Source of the DNA: JAFGLZ01 sp964622545
GTDB lineage: Bacteria; Planctomycetota; Phycisphaerae; UBA1845; JAFGLZ01
Length of the DNA stretch: 64,000 nucleotides
Assembly (NCBI GenBank): GCA_964622545.1
Contig: CAZUQM010000013.1
Location: forward strand, 62,001-126,000
Direction: 5' to 3'
Part shown: piece after piece, positions 50,929 through 59,467 of the stretch
Layout: every line of letters starts with the position of its first letter
How positions within the stretch are numbered: the first letter of the stretch is position 1
Notes under the pieces: generated by a model
What the model saw: the letters and a program-made list of their open reading frames with translations, nothing else
Databases searched by the model: none
What the model was told of the DNA's origin: nothing
Position numbers and translations under genes: made by a program

Positions 50929-52263
50929 ATGGACGGCACGAAGCGGCGCAGTCAGGTCGGGATCCTTGCGGCCGTCGGATGTGTCTTCTTGATTGCGTCT
51001 TTGTGTCACGCCGAGGGTCAGGGCAAGACGTTCGAGCTGGAGTTCCGCCCGATTCCCGGCAAGGGCAGGAGCGGCGGCTTTGGGTGGTACGGATCGCGAC
51101 TACGTCCGGTCGGCGAGGCCAAGGTGACGACCCTTCCCAAGGGCGTCTCCCCCGACGGTGCCTATTGTGCCGATCTCCGGCTGACCCGCACGAGTCGGGA
51201 TCTCACGAAGGTCATCGTGGCCAAGTCGGAGAAAGGCGGCGAGTTTGACCGTTTCTACATCGATGCCAATGGTGACGGAGCGTACGCCAAAGACGAGTGC
51301 TACGACATCTCCAAGAGCAACGGCCCGGTGACTCGGGGCAACCGGGATGCCCTCATCAGGCCGGTCAAGGTTTTTGTCAAGTCAGGGGAGAAGCGTTCGG
51401 ATCGTTGGATCATGCTGCGGCTCTACCTCCGGCCCGACCGGGTCCAGCACATCATGTACACGAGCGTCTCGGCCGCCATGGGCAAGGTGACCTTTGGAGA
51501 TAAGCAGGTGCTGGTCGCGCTGTATCTCAGGCAGCCCTTTGGCGGGTCTCGTTCGGGCGTGCATCGCGTAACGTTTCCGTCGGAGGCCGAGAAGCCCAAC
51601 GCCTCAAGGCAACGCTACATCAACTACGGCACGTCCTTGATGATTGATCAGAACGGGGACGGAGAGTTCAAGATCATCAGTCCGTATGGGCCTGGCGGCG
51701 AGGCGACGTCGCTGACCAAGCTCGTTCGATTCGACGATGCGTACTACAAGGTCGACGTAGCCGACGATGCAACGGCCATCACGATCGCGCCGGCCGAGCC
51801 GGAGCTGGGCACGCTTGCGATTCCTGAGGGGCCGGCGCAGTTGACGATCCTCGGCGAGGCTACGGCGCGGGCGGTTGAGGCGAAGAAAGACCGCTTGGTC
51901 GAATTGCCCGTCGGCACGTACGTGGTCTTCAACTACCGCTATAGGACGAGGGCGGGCGAGCTCCACTGCCGCGACTATCGCGGCGATGCGATCTTCGCGA
52001 TCGAGGCCGGCAAGACGACGGAGATCGAGGTCGGCCCGCCGCTGAAGGCCAAGGTGGCGGCCCGCGTGGCCCGAGCGAGGCGGGGCTCGCCGGGTCGGGA
52101 GTCGGGCCGGTCGGTCCAACTGGGTCTCGAGCTCACCGACCGGGTGGGGCGTTCGGTGGGCGGGATCTATACGGCCAAACGTCAACGCCCGCCCGCGCCG
52201 AAGTTCCGCATCCTGGACGCCGAGGACAAGGTCGTTCACACCGGCACGTTCGAGTATGGCTGA
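50929..52263 (+). CDS. Secreted protein with EF-hand-like loops; frame continues past TGA
   Basis: 444 residues to the TGA at 52261-52263, with GGAGG before ATG 50929. A signal peptide (VGCVFLIASLCHAEG) leads to beta-rich domains with calcium-binding-like loops DANGDGAY and DQNGDGEF. The last visible segment, KVVHTGTFEYG, runs into TGA and then 44 in-frame codons (GFTCSYSWRVPKN... to TAG 52398) that look like the rest of the same domain. A 7-bp hairpin follows 14 nt after the TGA. Selenocysteine, a nonsense mutation or a sequencing error could explain this. The family is not recognised. Confidence 0.8.
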   Translation: MDGTKRRSQVGILAAVGCVFLIASLCHAEGQGKTFELEFRPIPGKGRSGGFGWYGSRLRPVGEAKVTTLPKGVSPDGAYCADLRLTRTSRDLTKVIVAKSEKGGEFDRFYIDANGDGAYAKDECYDISKSNGPVTRGNRDALIRPVKVFVKSGEKRSDRWIMLRLYLRPDRVQHIMYTSVSAAMGKVTFGDKQVLVALYLRQPFGGSRSGVHRVTFPSEAEKPNASRQRYINYGTSLMIDQNGDGEFKIISPYGPGGEATSLTKLVRFDDAYYKVDVADDATAITIAPAEPELGTLAIPEGPAQLTILGEATARAVEAKKDRLVELPVGTYVVFNYRYRTRAGELHCRDYRGDAIFAIEAGKTTEIEVGPPLKAKVAARVARARRGSPGRESGRSVQLGLELTDRVGRSVGGIYTAKRQRPPAPKFRILDAEDKVVHTGTFEYG

Positions 52264-52277
52264 GGCTTCACCTGCTC

Positions 52278-52294
52278 GTACTCGTGGCGAGTAC
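52278..52294 (+). promoter_or_regulatory. Hairpin 14 nt after the in-frame TGA (SECIS candidate)
   Basis: GTACTCG-TGG-CGAGTAC: a perfect 7-bp stem with a 3-nt loop. The loop G is 22 nt after the TGA, in the range of bacterial SECIS elements, where G lies in the first two loop bases. This is weak evidence alone. Confidence 0.35.
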
Positions 52295-52398
52295 CCAAGA
52301 ACGTCAGCGGCACCTTGAAGGTGGTCCCGATCTTCGCGTTCAGTCCGTTCAAGATCGCCGAGATGGAGCCGACGGAGTTCCGTGTTCCGGGCAGGTAG

Positions 52399-52781
52399 GC
52401 TCTAGGGTGCCTCTCGACGCGCGCTGAGGGTGTTTGATCACAACGGCAGACGCAATCGGAGAACTCACGAAACCTGTGAAGGTCCTATCGCCCTTACAGG
52501 GCTCGGCGTACAGGGTGGCATCCTTTCCGGGGGTTTCGTCCGCCTTCGTCGGACTACACCCCCGGCTATTCTCCTGAAGGCCCTTCAGGCCTGATAGCTG
52601 ACCATGGGTTTCGCTTCGTCTAGCCTCCTTCTCCTCAATGCCGCGCGTGCGAGATGGGAGTTTCGCACCAGCGATGGCCCCCGACTTCTGACTCCTGTCT
52701 TCTGTATTCTGTGTTCTGTCTCCTCCTCCCCGCCCCCCCCTAATCCCGCCGTTCGGGACCCGGAACCCGGGACCCTGGCCG
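52399..52781. other. Repeat-rich intergenic region
   Basis: No gene. It includes hairpin CCGGGGGT...ACCCCCGG (52528-52565) followed by CTGAAGGCCCTTCAGG (52574-52589), related to 54310-54347 inverted, and a run of degenerate heptamers based on TTCTGTN (52689-52725). Confidence 0.65.
52689..52725. repeat. Degenerate heptamer tandem repeat
   Basis: Five near-copies: CTTCTGA, CTCCTGT, CTTCTGT, ATTCTGT, GTTCTGT. Short heptamer repeats are common in intergenic DNA of some bacteria. Confidence 0.55.
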
Positions 52782-54203
52782 TTACCTCGCCAGGTTCAGG
52801 CCGATCTCGATCTGGCCGGTGCTGTGGTTCTCGATCTTGTTGCCGCCGCGGAAGCGGTTGGACGTGATGACGGCGGAGGTGACGTCCTTGCCGAGGACGA
52901 TCTGGCGCGCGGCCTTGTCGTGCAGGAAATCGCAGCCGGTGACGATGAGGCTGCCGTGATTGGCCACGATGCAGGGCTCGCCCGTCTTGGCCACGTCCCA
53001 CCCGGCGAAGTGGCAGGCGCTGAACGTCACGGTGTCCTGTCCGTCGAGGATGGCCTGCGGGCCGGTCTCCTTGACGGGCCAGAAGCCGCAGCCCGTGAAC
53101 TTGACGGGGCCGCGGTTGGCGGCGGCGACCTTGACCGTGGCCATCATCTGACAGTTGACGAAGCTGATGCCCGAGTGCCGCTGGACCTGTTCGACGAGCA
53201 CCGCGAGCGGACCGACGTCGGAGCCGGAGTGCGTGAACACACCGTTGGCCTCGCCGTGCTTGGTCTTGATGAACCGAAAGCCGATCGCGTAGCCGATGCA
53301 GAAGCAGTTGGTGACGTACTCCCAGTCGGTCTTGCCGATGATGAAGGCCTCGCCGTGCTCGTAGCTGTACTGCCGCGTCGCGTTATCCATGGTCCAGAAC
53401 GGCCAGACGTGGACGTTCTCGAGGCGGCCCACGTCGAAGCACTTGTCGATGAAGACGCCGCGCCGCAGGGCGTGCATGTTGAGGTTCCGGATGTAGTGTC
53501 GGCCGGCCGGGTGGGTGCCCAGGTCGAGCCCGTTGTAGGGGTTGCTCAGCAGCACGTCGGTGAGCGTCACGTTGTCGCCGATGCCTCGGATGCACCAGGG
53601 GTAGGGCACGGGCTTGGGTCCTTCCTTCTGGTCGGGATAGTGGACGACCAGGCCCCGCAGGGCGGAGCATTCGTGCAGGATGCAGAACGGCCGACCGTCC
53701 TCGCCGGTCTTGGGCGGCACGGCCATGATCACGCTGCCGCCGCTCTTCCAATGACGGGGCGGCGCTTCGAACGTGCCCCGGAGGGTGACGCGTCGGGGGA
53801 TCGTCAGTTCGCGAACGCGGTAGCGACCGGCGGGGACCCAGACGACACCGCCGTCGGCCTTGTCGGCCGCGGCGAGGGCCTTGGCGAAGGCGTCGGTGCC
53901 GTCGGTCTTGTCGTCGCCGATCGCGCCGAAGTCGGTGACGCAGAACCACCCGGGCATGGGCTTGTTCGGTCGCGGGGACGTGGCCCGCGACGGTGCAGGC
54001 GGGGGCGTGGGTTTGGGCTTGCCGGGCTTGCCCTTTTTGTCGGATGGCCCGGTCGCGGCATGCTCAGCATCCTTCGTTGTCTTGGTAGGCTGTTTGGTCT
54101 CGGCCGCCTGCGAACACGTCTTGCACGGCGTGAAGCAGCCGAGGTCGGGCAGGCAGAGGACGGCGCTCAGGCTGGCGATGGCCGCGATGGTCGTTCGTCG
54201 CAT
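52782..54203 (-). CDS. Pectate-lyase-3-like beta-helix lipoprotein
   Basis: 473 residues. The signal peptide has lipobox LPDLGC, and a Lys/Pro-rich linker follows. The domain start, FCVTDFGAIGDDKTDGTDAF, is the classical entry of the pectate_lyase_3 superfamily, then GGVVWVPAGRYRVRELTIPR and many short strand repeats (TLTDVLLSNPYNG, VKFTGCGFWPV, TVTFSACHFAGWD) of a right-handed beta-helix. Family members bind or cut polysaccharides. The catalytic residues cannot be judged. It faces the periplasm or the cell surface. Confidence 0.85.
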   Translation of the reverse strand: MRRTTIAAIASLSAVLCLPDLGCFTPCKTCSQAAETKQPTKTTKDAEHAATGPSDKKGKPGKPKPTPPPAPSRATSPRPNKPMPGWFCVTDFGAIGDDKTDGTDAFAKALAAADKADGGVVWVPAGRYRVRELTIPRRVTLRGTFEAPPRHWKSGGSVIMAVPPKTGEDGRPFCILHECSALRGLVVHYPDQKEGPKPVPYPWCIRGIGDNVTLTDVLLSNPYNGLDLGTHPAGRHYIRNLNMHALRRGVFIDKCFDVGRLENVHVWPFWTMDNATRQYSYEHGEAFIIGKTDWEYVTNCFCIGYAIGFRFIKTKHGEANGVFTHSGSDVGPLAVLVEQVQRHSGISFVNCQMMATVKVAAANRGPVKFTGCGFWPVKETGPQAILDGQDTVTFSACHFAGWDVAKTGEPCIVANHGSLIVTGCDFLHDKAARQIVLGKDVTSAVITSNRFRGGNKIENHSTGQIEIGLNLAR

Positions 54204-54549
54204 GGTGGTGTCTCCTCCTTATCGAAAACACACGGCCGACGTTTGCACAGGACGACTGCGCGCGTCGAACTCCAGTCGTTGCGTGCGGTTTGGCCTGAAA
54301 GGCCAGCTTAGAATAGCCGGGTGTGGAGTGAAGTGTAACCCCCGGTGTACGTGTCTCTCGAGCAGCGGAGCCCCTGAAGGGGCGAGATGCCTGCGGGTGC
54401 ATGACGGTTCTGACGGGATTCTTGCCAAGACACGCTCCACCCGAGCCCCGCTGTCCCCAGCAGGGTCTTGCAGTCCACCGGCGGAATCGATTCCTTCTGC
54501 ATGAACAGAGTATCGGGGCGTTCGCCTGTGCATGCGGCGCCGATCTCCT

Positions 54550-54606
54550 GACCGCCCTGGGGACCCGACTTCGCCAAGGCTACGCCGCGGCAACCAGGGC
54601 GGCTCG
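54550..54606. repeat. Palindromic intergenic repeat, family A (inverted)
   Basis: Bounded by GACCGCCCTGG and CCAGGGCGGCTCGG, with inner GACTTCGCCAAGGCTACGCC; the reverse of the unit at 12399, with compensatory changes that preserve the outer pairing. Confidence 0.7.
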
Positions 54607-54662
54607 GCAAAGGTCCCCTGCCGTGTCACGCACCTCTACGCTGTGTCATCTCTCGGCCGGAT

Positions 54663-54691
54663 GAGACACGGAAGAGCCAGCCGGGTAGAAT
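54663..54691 (+). promoter_or_regulatory. Candidate promoter of the zinc-ribbon membrane protein
   Basis: GAGACA (54663-54668), 17-bp spacer, TAGAAT (54686-54691), ~30 bp before GTG 54722. The -10 is good, the -35 medium. Confidence 0.45.
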
Positions 54692-54721
54692 AGTCTCAGG
54701 TCATTTCGCGGAGACCTCGGC

Positions 54722-55255
54722 GTGGCGGAAGACACCAATCAGACACCGTGGGCGGAGTACTTGGGGTTGAGCACGAAGCATTACCCCGAATTCGCGTACA
54801 TCGAGGCATTGGAGCGGCAGGACGAGGCCAAAGCTTTGGTCGAGAAGCATTTCGGCGGAGGGTTGTGGGGCTATTTCGCCTTTGTCATAGTGGGCGCTTT
54901 GCCCGGAATCCTGATCGTTCAACTGTACCTGACGTTCGCATATAGCTCAACAGGTGGCCTCCTGATTGGTAGGCATGCAGAAACGGTGTTGCTTATTCTT
55001 ATCGTTTCACTCTATGCCGGCGGCGTGAGGCTTATCAGCCTCCACATCTTCCGTAACCGCGTCCGCCGTCGCCTACGCGAACTCCTCATATCCAACGGCG
55101 TCCCGATTTGCCTGAAATGCGGCTACGACTTGCGGGGCCAGGCCGAGGCGCGATGCCCGGAGTGTGGGACGGCGTTCGACGAAGAACTGCTGACTGGTAG
55201 GCAAGACGCTCCGAATGCCGTGGTTGGTCCTGTGCCGAATCAGATGGAAGGATAA
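54722..55255 (+). CDS. Membrane protein with C-terminal zinc ribbon
   Basis: 177 residues from GTG 54722, with CGGAGACC upstream. Two membrane helices lie at about 50-75 and 85-105 (GYFAFVIVGALPGILIVQLY; ETVLLILIVSLYAGGV). After a basic helix, the zinc ribbon CLKCGYDLRGQAEARCPECG (two CxxC knuckles) is typical of many planctomycete membrane proteins. The function is unknown. It has more AT-rich codons than its neighbours. Confidence 0.82.
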   Translation: MAEDTNQTPWAEYLGLSTKHYPEFAYIEALERQDEAKALVEKHFGGGLWGYFAFVIVGALPGILIVQLYLTFAYSSTGGLLIGRHAETVLLILIVSLYAGGVRLISLHIFRNRVRRRLRELLISNGVPICLKCGYDLRGQAEARCPECGTAFDEELLTGRQDAPNAVVGPVPNQMEG

Positions 55256-55387
55256 GCCCCTCCCGAATCCGCGGTCTACTTTGCCAAGGGAATCGTGCGG
55301 TGCGTCTCGATGCGCCCGTTTGCGCGGAAGTGAGAACTGCCGGGGTGGTGCATCAAGATGCACCCTACGTCAGTCGCGCGACACCGC

Positions 55388-55405
55388 GCGGCGTCAAGCC
55401 GCCGC
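55388..55405. repeat. Palindromic intergenic repeat, family B (inverted)
   Basis: GCGGCG-TCAAGC-CGCCGC with a perfect 6-bp stem, followed by ACTCCAAAG; the inverse of the copy at 9669. Confidence 0.6.
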
Positions 55406-55433
55406 ACTCCAAAGACACGGCTTGCTTTCCCAC

Positions 55434-56450
55434 TTACCCCGCCGCCGGTTCGGGGATCGTTTCGATCAGGCGGCGGATGACGTCCTCGGGTTTGATGCCC
55501 TCGGCGTCGGCGTTGAAGTTGGTGAACACGCGGTGGCGCAGCACGGGCAGGGCCACGCCGCGGATGTCGTCGCAATTCACGTTGAGCCGGCCGTGAAGGA
55601 CCGCCCGGGCCTTGGCGCCTAGCACGAGGAACTGTGCCGCTCGCGGCCCGGCGCCCCACGTGAGCCAGTCGGTGACGAACGAGGGCACGCCCTCTTCGCC
55701 CGGCCGGGTCGCGCGGGTGAGATTGACGGCGTAGTCGACGACGTGGTCGCTGACGGGCACCTTGCGGACGACCTGCTGGAGCTTGCCGATTTCCTCGCCG
55801 GTGAGGACCTGTCGCGGCGGGCCGATGGCCGCACGGGTCGTGTGCTTGACGATGTCCCGCTCTTCGTCGCGCCGGGGGTAGTCGATAGTCACCATGAACA
55901 TGAACCGGTCGAGCTGAGCCTCGGGCAGGGGGTAAGTGCCCTCTTGCTCGATGGGGTTTTGTGTTGCCAGCACGAAGAAGGGTCGGTCGAGGTCGTACGT
56001 CTCGCCGGCGACGGTGACCTGATACTCCTGCATGGCTTGCAGCAGGGCGGCCTGCGTCTTGGGCGGTGTGCGGTTGATCTCGTCGGCGAGGATGATGTTG
56101 GCGAAGATCGGGCCCTTGACGAAGCGGAACGCCCGTCGGCCGGTCGTGAGGTCCTCCTCGATGATCTGCGTGCCCGTGACGTCCGAGGGCATGAGGTCCG
56201 GCGTGAACTGGATGCGGTTGAAGCCGAGCCGCAGCACCTGGCTGACCGTGCGGATGAGCAGTGTCTTGGCCAGGCCGGGCACGCCGACGAGCAGGCAATG
56301 GCCCTGGCTGAAGAGGGCGATCATGAGCTGCTCGATGACCTCGTCCTGGCCGATGATGACCTTGTGGATCTCTTCGAGGAGTCGTGAGCGCGCCTTGCCG
56401 AGACGTTCGATGATCTCGAGTTCGGCGGTTCGAGTCTGGGGTTCTGGCAT
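55434..56450 (-). CDS. MoxR-family AAA ATPase
   Basis: 338 residues from ATG 56450, with GGAAGG 5 bp upstream. The ATPase core has Walker A in LLVGVPGLAKTLLIRT, Walker B in IILADEINRTPPKTQAAL and sensor 1 in FFVLATQNPIEQEGTYPLPE, followed by a C-terminal lid domain. MoxR ATPases act as chaperones for VWA-domain proteins and are often beside DUF58 genes. No such genes lie here; the DUF4159 gene, which often accompanies them in planctomycetes, is 297 bp upstream on the same strand. Confidence 0.95.
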   Translation of the reverse strand: MPEPQTRTAELEIIERLGKARSRLLEEIHKVIIGQDEVIEQLMIALFSQGHCLLVGVPGLAKTLLIRTVSQVLRLGFNRIQFTPDLMPSDVTGTQIIEEDLTTGRRAFRFVKGPIFANIILADEINRTPPKTQAALLQAMQEYQVTVAGETYDLDRPFFVLATQNPIEQEGTYPLPEAQLDRFMFMVTIDYPRRDEERDIVKHTTRAAIGPPRQVLTGEEIGKLQQVVRKVPVSDHVVDYAVNLTRATRPGEEGVPSFVTDWLTWGAGPRAAQFLVLGAKARAVLHGRLNVNCDDIRGVALPVLRHRVFTNFNADAEGIKPEDVIRRLIETIPEPAAG

Positions 56451-56529
56451 TCGGCCTTCCCTCAATAGTTTGTCTGACTCTGTGGCAGTGGTGTTACGTC
56501 ACTTCGGTTCGTTCGAGTCGCCGGCGTGG

Positions 56530-56600
56530 TTCAGCCGAGCCGCACTATCCTCAGTGCGGTTCCAAACCCCACACGCATGACCCCGCTGAGGACAGCGGGG
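56530..56600. repeat. Two hairpins between DUF4159 and MoxR genes
   Basis: CCGCAC-TATCCTCA-GTGCGG (56530-56549) is a short form of family A, and CCCCGCTG-AGGA-CAGCGGGG (56581-56600) is a perfect 8-bp stem. Without T-runs they do not look like terminators. Confidence 0.6.
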
Positions 56601-56747
56601 CTCGGTTGTATCCCTCGCACTGCGCGGCCCCAGCCCAAGACATCGCGCTTGACATGGTAGTAGACCCCAACCCCTCGGGGTGCCCTCTGAAAGTCGGTCT
56701 CGGAGACAGAAGACGCTCCCGTCCGGAGCGGATCTCTCCCGCGCGCC

Positions 56748-58280
56748 TCAATGCGTCATGCCGTAGACGAAGATGTTGATGCCCAGTTTGAGCGCGTCGG
56801 CGTCGGCGTAGCCACGGTTGTACGGGAAGGGCATCTGCTCCCATCCGTTGCTCAGGCTGAACCGCGAGTAGACCACGCAGAGCGCGCCGTCCCGCGTGAT
56901 CCCCTCGAGCACCGGCGCGGTCAGGTTGGGCGATTCCTGCTTGACCAGCGGCGTGTAGCTGACCTGACGGACCGGGAAGACGGCCGCGTAGATCGGGTGG
57001 TCCACCGGCAGAATGCTCAGATCGCTCTTGGGCAGGACGCGCTTGATCTCGCGCCGAAAGGCCGCGTCGAACGACTGTCGGCCGGCGGCGGCATCGGCCA
57101 CCAACACCCCACCACTATCAAGATAGCTTCGCAGCCGGGCGACCTCGGCATCGTTGAGCTTGAAGTCGCGCAGGCCCGTCAGGTAGAGCATGGGGTGCTT
57201 GAACACGTCCAATTCGCCGAGCGCGACGATCTCGCGCTTGAACTGCGTCTGGAGCGTCGTGTTGTCCTGCATGAACTTCAGCAGGCTGGGCAGGGCCGAC
57301 GGCGTCGGGTCCCAATCGCCGGCGTGGACGACCTGGGCCAGCACGAACTCGTCGCGTGTGGCCTTGCCGGTCTCGTGGAAGACCTTTTCGACGGCCCGCA
57401 TCCGGCCGTACTCGTGGCAGGCGATGGCGTAGGTCACCATGTTGCTGCCGAGCCGGCGGGCGTCGGCGCCGACGATCCACGAGCCGGGCGGGAAGTTCTT
57501 GGGCGGCTCCTGGCCGTACCACCCGTTGGCCAGATCAATGGGCGAGAAGAACACGGCCGTTCGGCAGCCGATGTTGAGGCCCTCGAGGTAGGGCACGTTG
57601 CTGAAGCGCTTGTCGGTGCCCTGCTGGTACGTGACGCGTTTGACGTCGTAGAACGCGCTGAAGACGGGGTGGTCGTTGGGCAGCGGCGCGAGCTCGCGTT
57701 TGGGGAACATGGCGGCCATCTCGCGGCGGAAGGTCTCGGTGAACGTCTTCTCGCCGCAGCAGGCGTTGGCGAAGATCGTGCCACCGTCGTAAAGGAAGCG
57801 CCGCAGTTTGGCGCGTTGCTCGTCGGAGAGGGTCGGGACGGGGTCGTGTCCGGTCAGATAGAGGATCGGGATCTCGGTGGGGTCGTAGCTGAAGCTCTTC
57901 CAACTGCTGTCGAAGTGGCGGTAGCGGATGCCGAGCTGGCGGTTGGTCCACTTGAGCAGGTTGCGGACGTCGTCGGTGACGTTGAGCCACTTGGTTCGGG
58001 CCACGCGTTTGCCGTCGTGCATGCCGAACTGGACGGGTGCGTAGGCCAGCTTGCTGACCAGGGCGGGAGGAGCGGGCTCGCGCTTGCGCTCGCTTCGACG
58101 CAGTGGGGTGGCCGGCAGGGGCAGGGGCGGGAACGACTCGCCGCCGCTGCGGCGATGGGGCTTGGCCTTGGGCGGCACGCCGTGGCCGGGGAGCTGGAGC
58201 TGCTCGGCGGTCAGGGCGTCAAGGGGCCACGATGCGATGACGACGGCGATGGCGAGGCAGGCTAGGAGGGGTCGGGTCAT
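56748..58280 (-). CDS. DUF4159-domain protein, secreted
   Basis: 510 residues from ATG 58280, with GGAGG upstream. A signal peptide (LLACLAIAVVIASWPLDALTA) leads to a Pro/Arg-rich part and two DUF4159-like repeats: ILYLTGHDPVPTLSDEQRA with LRRFLYDGGTIFANACCGE, and MLYLTGLRDFKLNDAEVAR with LRSYLDSGGVLVADAAAGR. These are class-I glutamine-amidotransferase-like folds without known activity. DUF4159 proteins often occur with MoxR ATPases and VWA proteins; the next gene is MoxR. Likely a periplasmic part of the same system. Confidence 0.9.
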   Translation of the reverse strand: MTRPLLACLAIAVVIASWPLDALTAEQLQLPGHGVPPKAKPHRRSGGESFPPLPLPATPLRRSERKREPAPPALVSKLAYAPVQFGMHDGKRVARTKWLNVTDDVRNLLKWTNRQLGIRYRHFDSSWKSFSYDPTEIPILYLTGHDPVPTLSDEQRAKLRRFLYDGGTIFANACCGEKTFTETFRREMAAMFPKRELAPLPNDHPVFSAFYDVKRVTYQQGTDKRFSNVPYLEGLNIGCRTAVFFSPIDLANGWYGQEPPKNFPPGSWIVGADARRLGSNMVTYAIACHEYGRMRAVEKVFHETGKATRDEFVLAQVVHAGDWDPTPSALPSLLKFMQDNTTLQTQFKREIVALGELDVFKHPMLYLTGLRDFKLNDAEVARLRSYLDSGGVLVADAAAGRQSFDAAFRREIKRVLPKSDLSILPVDHPIYAAVFPVRQVSYTPLVKQESPNLTAPVLEGITRDGALCVVYSRFSLSNGWEQMPFPYNRGYADADALKLGINIFVYGMTH

Positions 58281-58630
58281 GATGGTGACCTCCAAGACGG
58301 CCAGCGGCCGTCGGGACGCGCGACGGAGGTGCATCGACGTGCCAGAGTCGCGTCATGCGACCTGGCCGAGCACGCAAACCGGCCGCGCCTCATTCTATTA
58401 TGATCGGCCGATCCACCCCCAGCAAGCAGGCATTGGGGCCGGCCGGGTGCGATTCTGCGATGGGTGTCGTGCGGGCACCTTCCGTTGCCCCTACGAGGCC
58501 CTTGAATTCTTCATGGCCGGCGACCATGGGTTGCGTTCGCCTGCGGCTGACTCCATCCATGGCTACGGATCGTGATCCCCCAGGGCCCGAGGTGACTTGC
58601 GGCGAGGTGCGCCGTTTGGTGGGGGGCGAG

Positions 58631-58688
58631 GACCGCACTGGCGACCCGGCTTCTCCAAGGCGATGCCGCGGGAGCCAGTGTGGCTCGG
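58631..58688. repeat. Palindromic intergenic repeat, family A (inverted)
   Basis: From GACCGCACTGG to CCAGTGTGGCTCGG, with inner CGGCTTCTCCAAGGCGATGC, inverse of the 12399 unit. The same outer complementarity is kept. Confidence 0.7.
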
Positions 58689-58772
58689 GTGATGCGTTGC
58701 CCTGCGGCGCTCTTGGTTTCTTTGTGGCCGGGGACTGAAGGGCAAGACAGGAGGCCGCACGGAGGGGCGCAT

Positions 58773-58816
58773 GAAAAAACGCCGAAACCAGGTGCCTGTT
58801 GCGGCTGGCTTCGGCG
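58773..58816 (-). terminator. Rho-independent terminator after flgM
   Basis: On the minus strand CGCCGAAGCCAG pairs with CTGGTTTCGGCG over 12 bp (one G-U), loop ~13 nt, followed by TTTTTT. It is the best terminator in the window and begins ~29 bp after the flgM stop. Confidence 0.85.
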
Positions 58817-58844
58817 CTCATCGTGTTAGTGCTTCTCGTTGCGG

Positions 58845-59123
58845 CTACAGGTCCTCAAGCATGCGTTCGATGGCTACATCGAGCTTGCTATCGACGTCGT
58901 AGGTGCCGTCGGCGATGGCCTGCCTGATGGCGGCGACCTTCTCGGTGCGGACGTCGGGCAGATCGTGGAGCTTGGCCAGCATCTGGGCGGTGAAGCTGAT
59001 CTGGACCGTGTCTTCTTTCTGGAAGGGTCGTTCCGTCTGGTCGGCCGCCTGGTAGGCCTTGGCGGCAACCGGATTGACGCGACCTGCCCCTGAAGCACCC
59101 TGGATGTTACCAATGTCTGGCAT
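58845..59123 (-). CDS. flgM: Anti-sigma-28 factor FlgM-like
   Basis: 92 residues from ATG 59123 (MPDIGNIQGASGAGRVNP), preceded by GAGGTG; an upstream ATG at 59180 with GGGAGG is possible. The C-terminal half matches FlgM: VQISFTAQMLAKLHDLPDVR then KVAAIRQAIADGTYDVDSKL and a final acidic helix. FlgM binds and holds sigma-28 until the hook-basal body is complete. No flagellar genes flank it here; it suggests the organism has flagella. It is a single gene with its own terminator. Confidence 0.9.
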   Translation of the reverse strand: MPDIGNIQGASGAGRVNPVAAKAYQAADQTERPFQKEDTVQISFTAQMLAKLHDLPDVRTEKVAAIRQAIADGTYDVDSKLDVAIERMLEDL

Positions 59124-59467
59124 CGAATCACCTCGCTGGGCCTGTTCGGAAGCCTGATGGGGCTTGATAGGATCGACCATAGGTCAAGCCTCCCGGTGAT
59201 GCAACAGCCCCAAGGGCGCACCGTGCCCATGACCACTCAACGCCTGCATTCCTCCCTGAACGCGGGTGATGATGTCTGGGGTTAGTGGGTTGTCCCTAAC
59301 CCGGCGGAGAATTGGGCTGGTCCGTCAGCCCGAGAACCCTAGCTCTCGTGCTTCGCTAGAAAGAGTATCGGAGCTTGGGATCGGCGAACTTGAGCATTTT
59401 CCAAGGGTCGCGCACTCTGCGATAAGATTTTACATAGCAAGGGTTTAACTCCACTGAGGTGTGTCTC

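Larger units (their letters stand above)
54204..54721. other. Repeat-rich divergent intergenic region
   Basis: About 520 bp without a gene. It contains an inverted copy of the CGGGTG...CACCCCCGG-type repeat (54310-54347), a family A copy at 54550-54606, and a promoter candidate at 54663. Confidence 0.6.
58281..58844. other. Repeat-rich intergenic region with terminator
   Basis: About 560 bp with no gene. It contains an inverse of the GCCCCGTAGGG-type segment (58465-58505), a family A copy (58631-58688), and at its right end the flgM terminator. Confidence 0.65.

Noticed and set aside
56751..58265. 504-residue plus-strand frame over the DUF4159 gene
   Set aside because: Shadow; the minus-strand gene has a signal peptide and family repeats.
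59365..59395. Sigma-28-like promoter TCAAGTTC...TCCGATAC upstream of flgM on the minus strand
   Set aside because: Spacer is about 13 bp instead of 11, and the distance to flgM is large; too weak to annotate.
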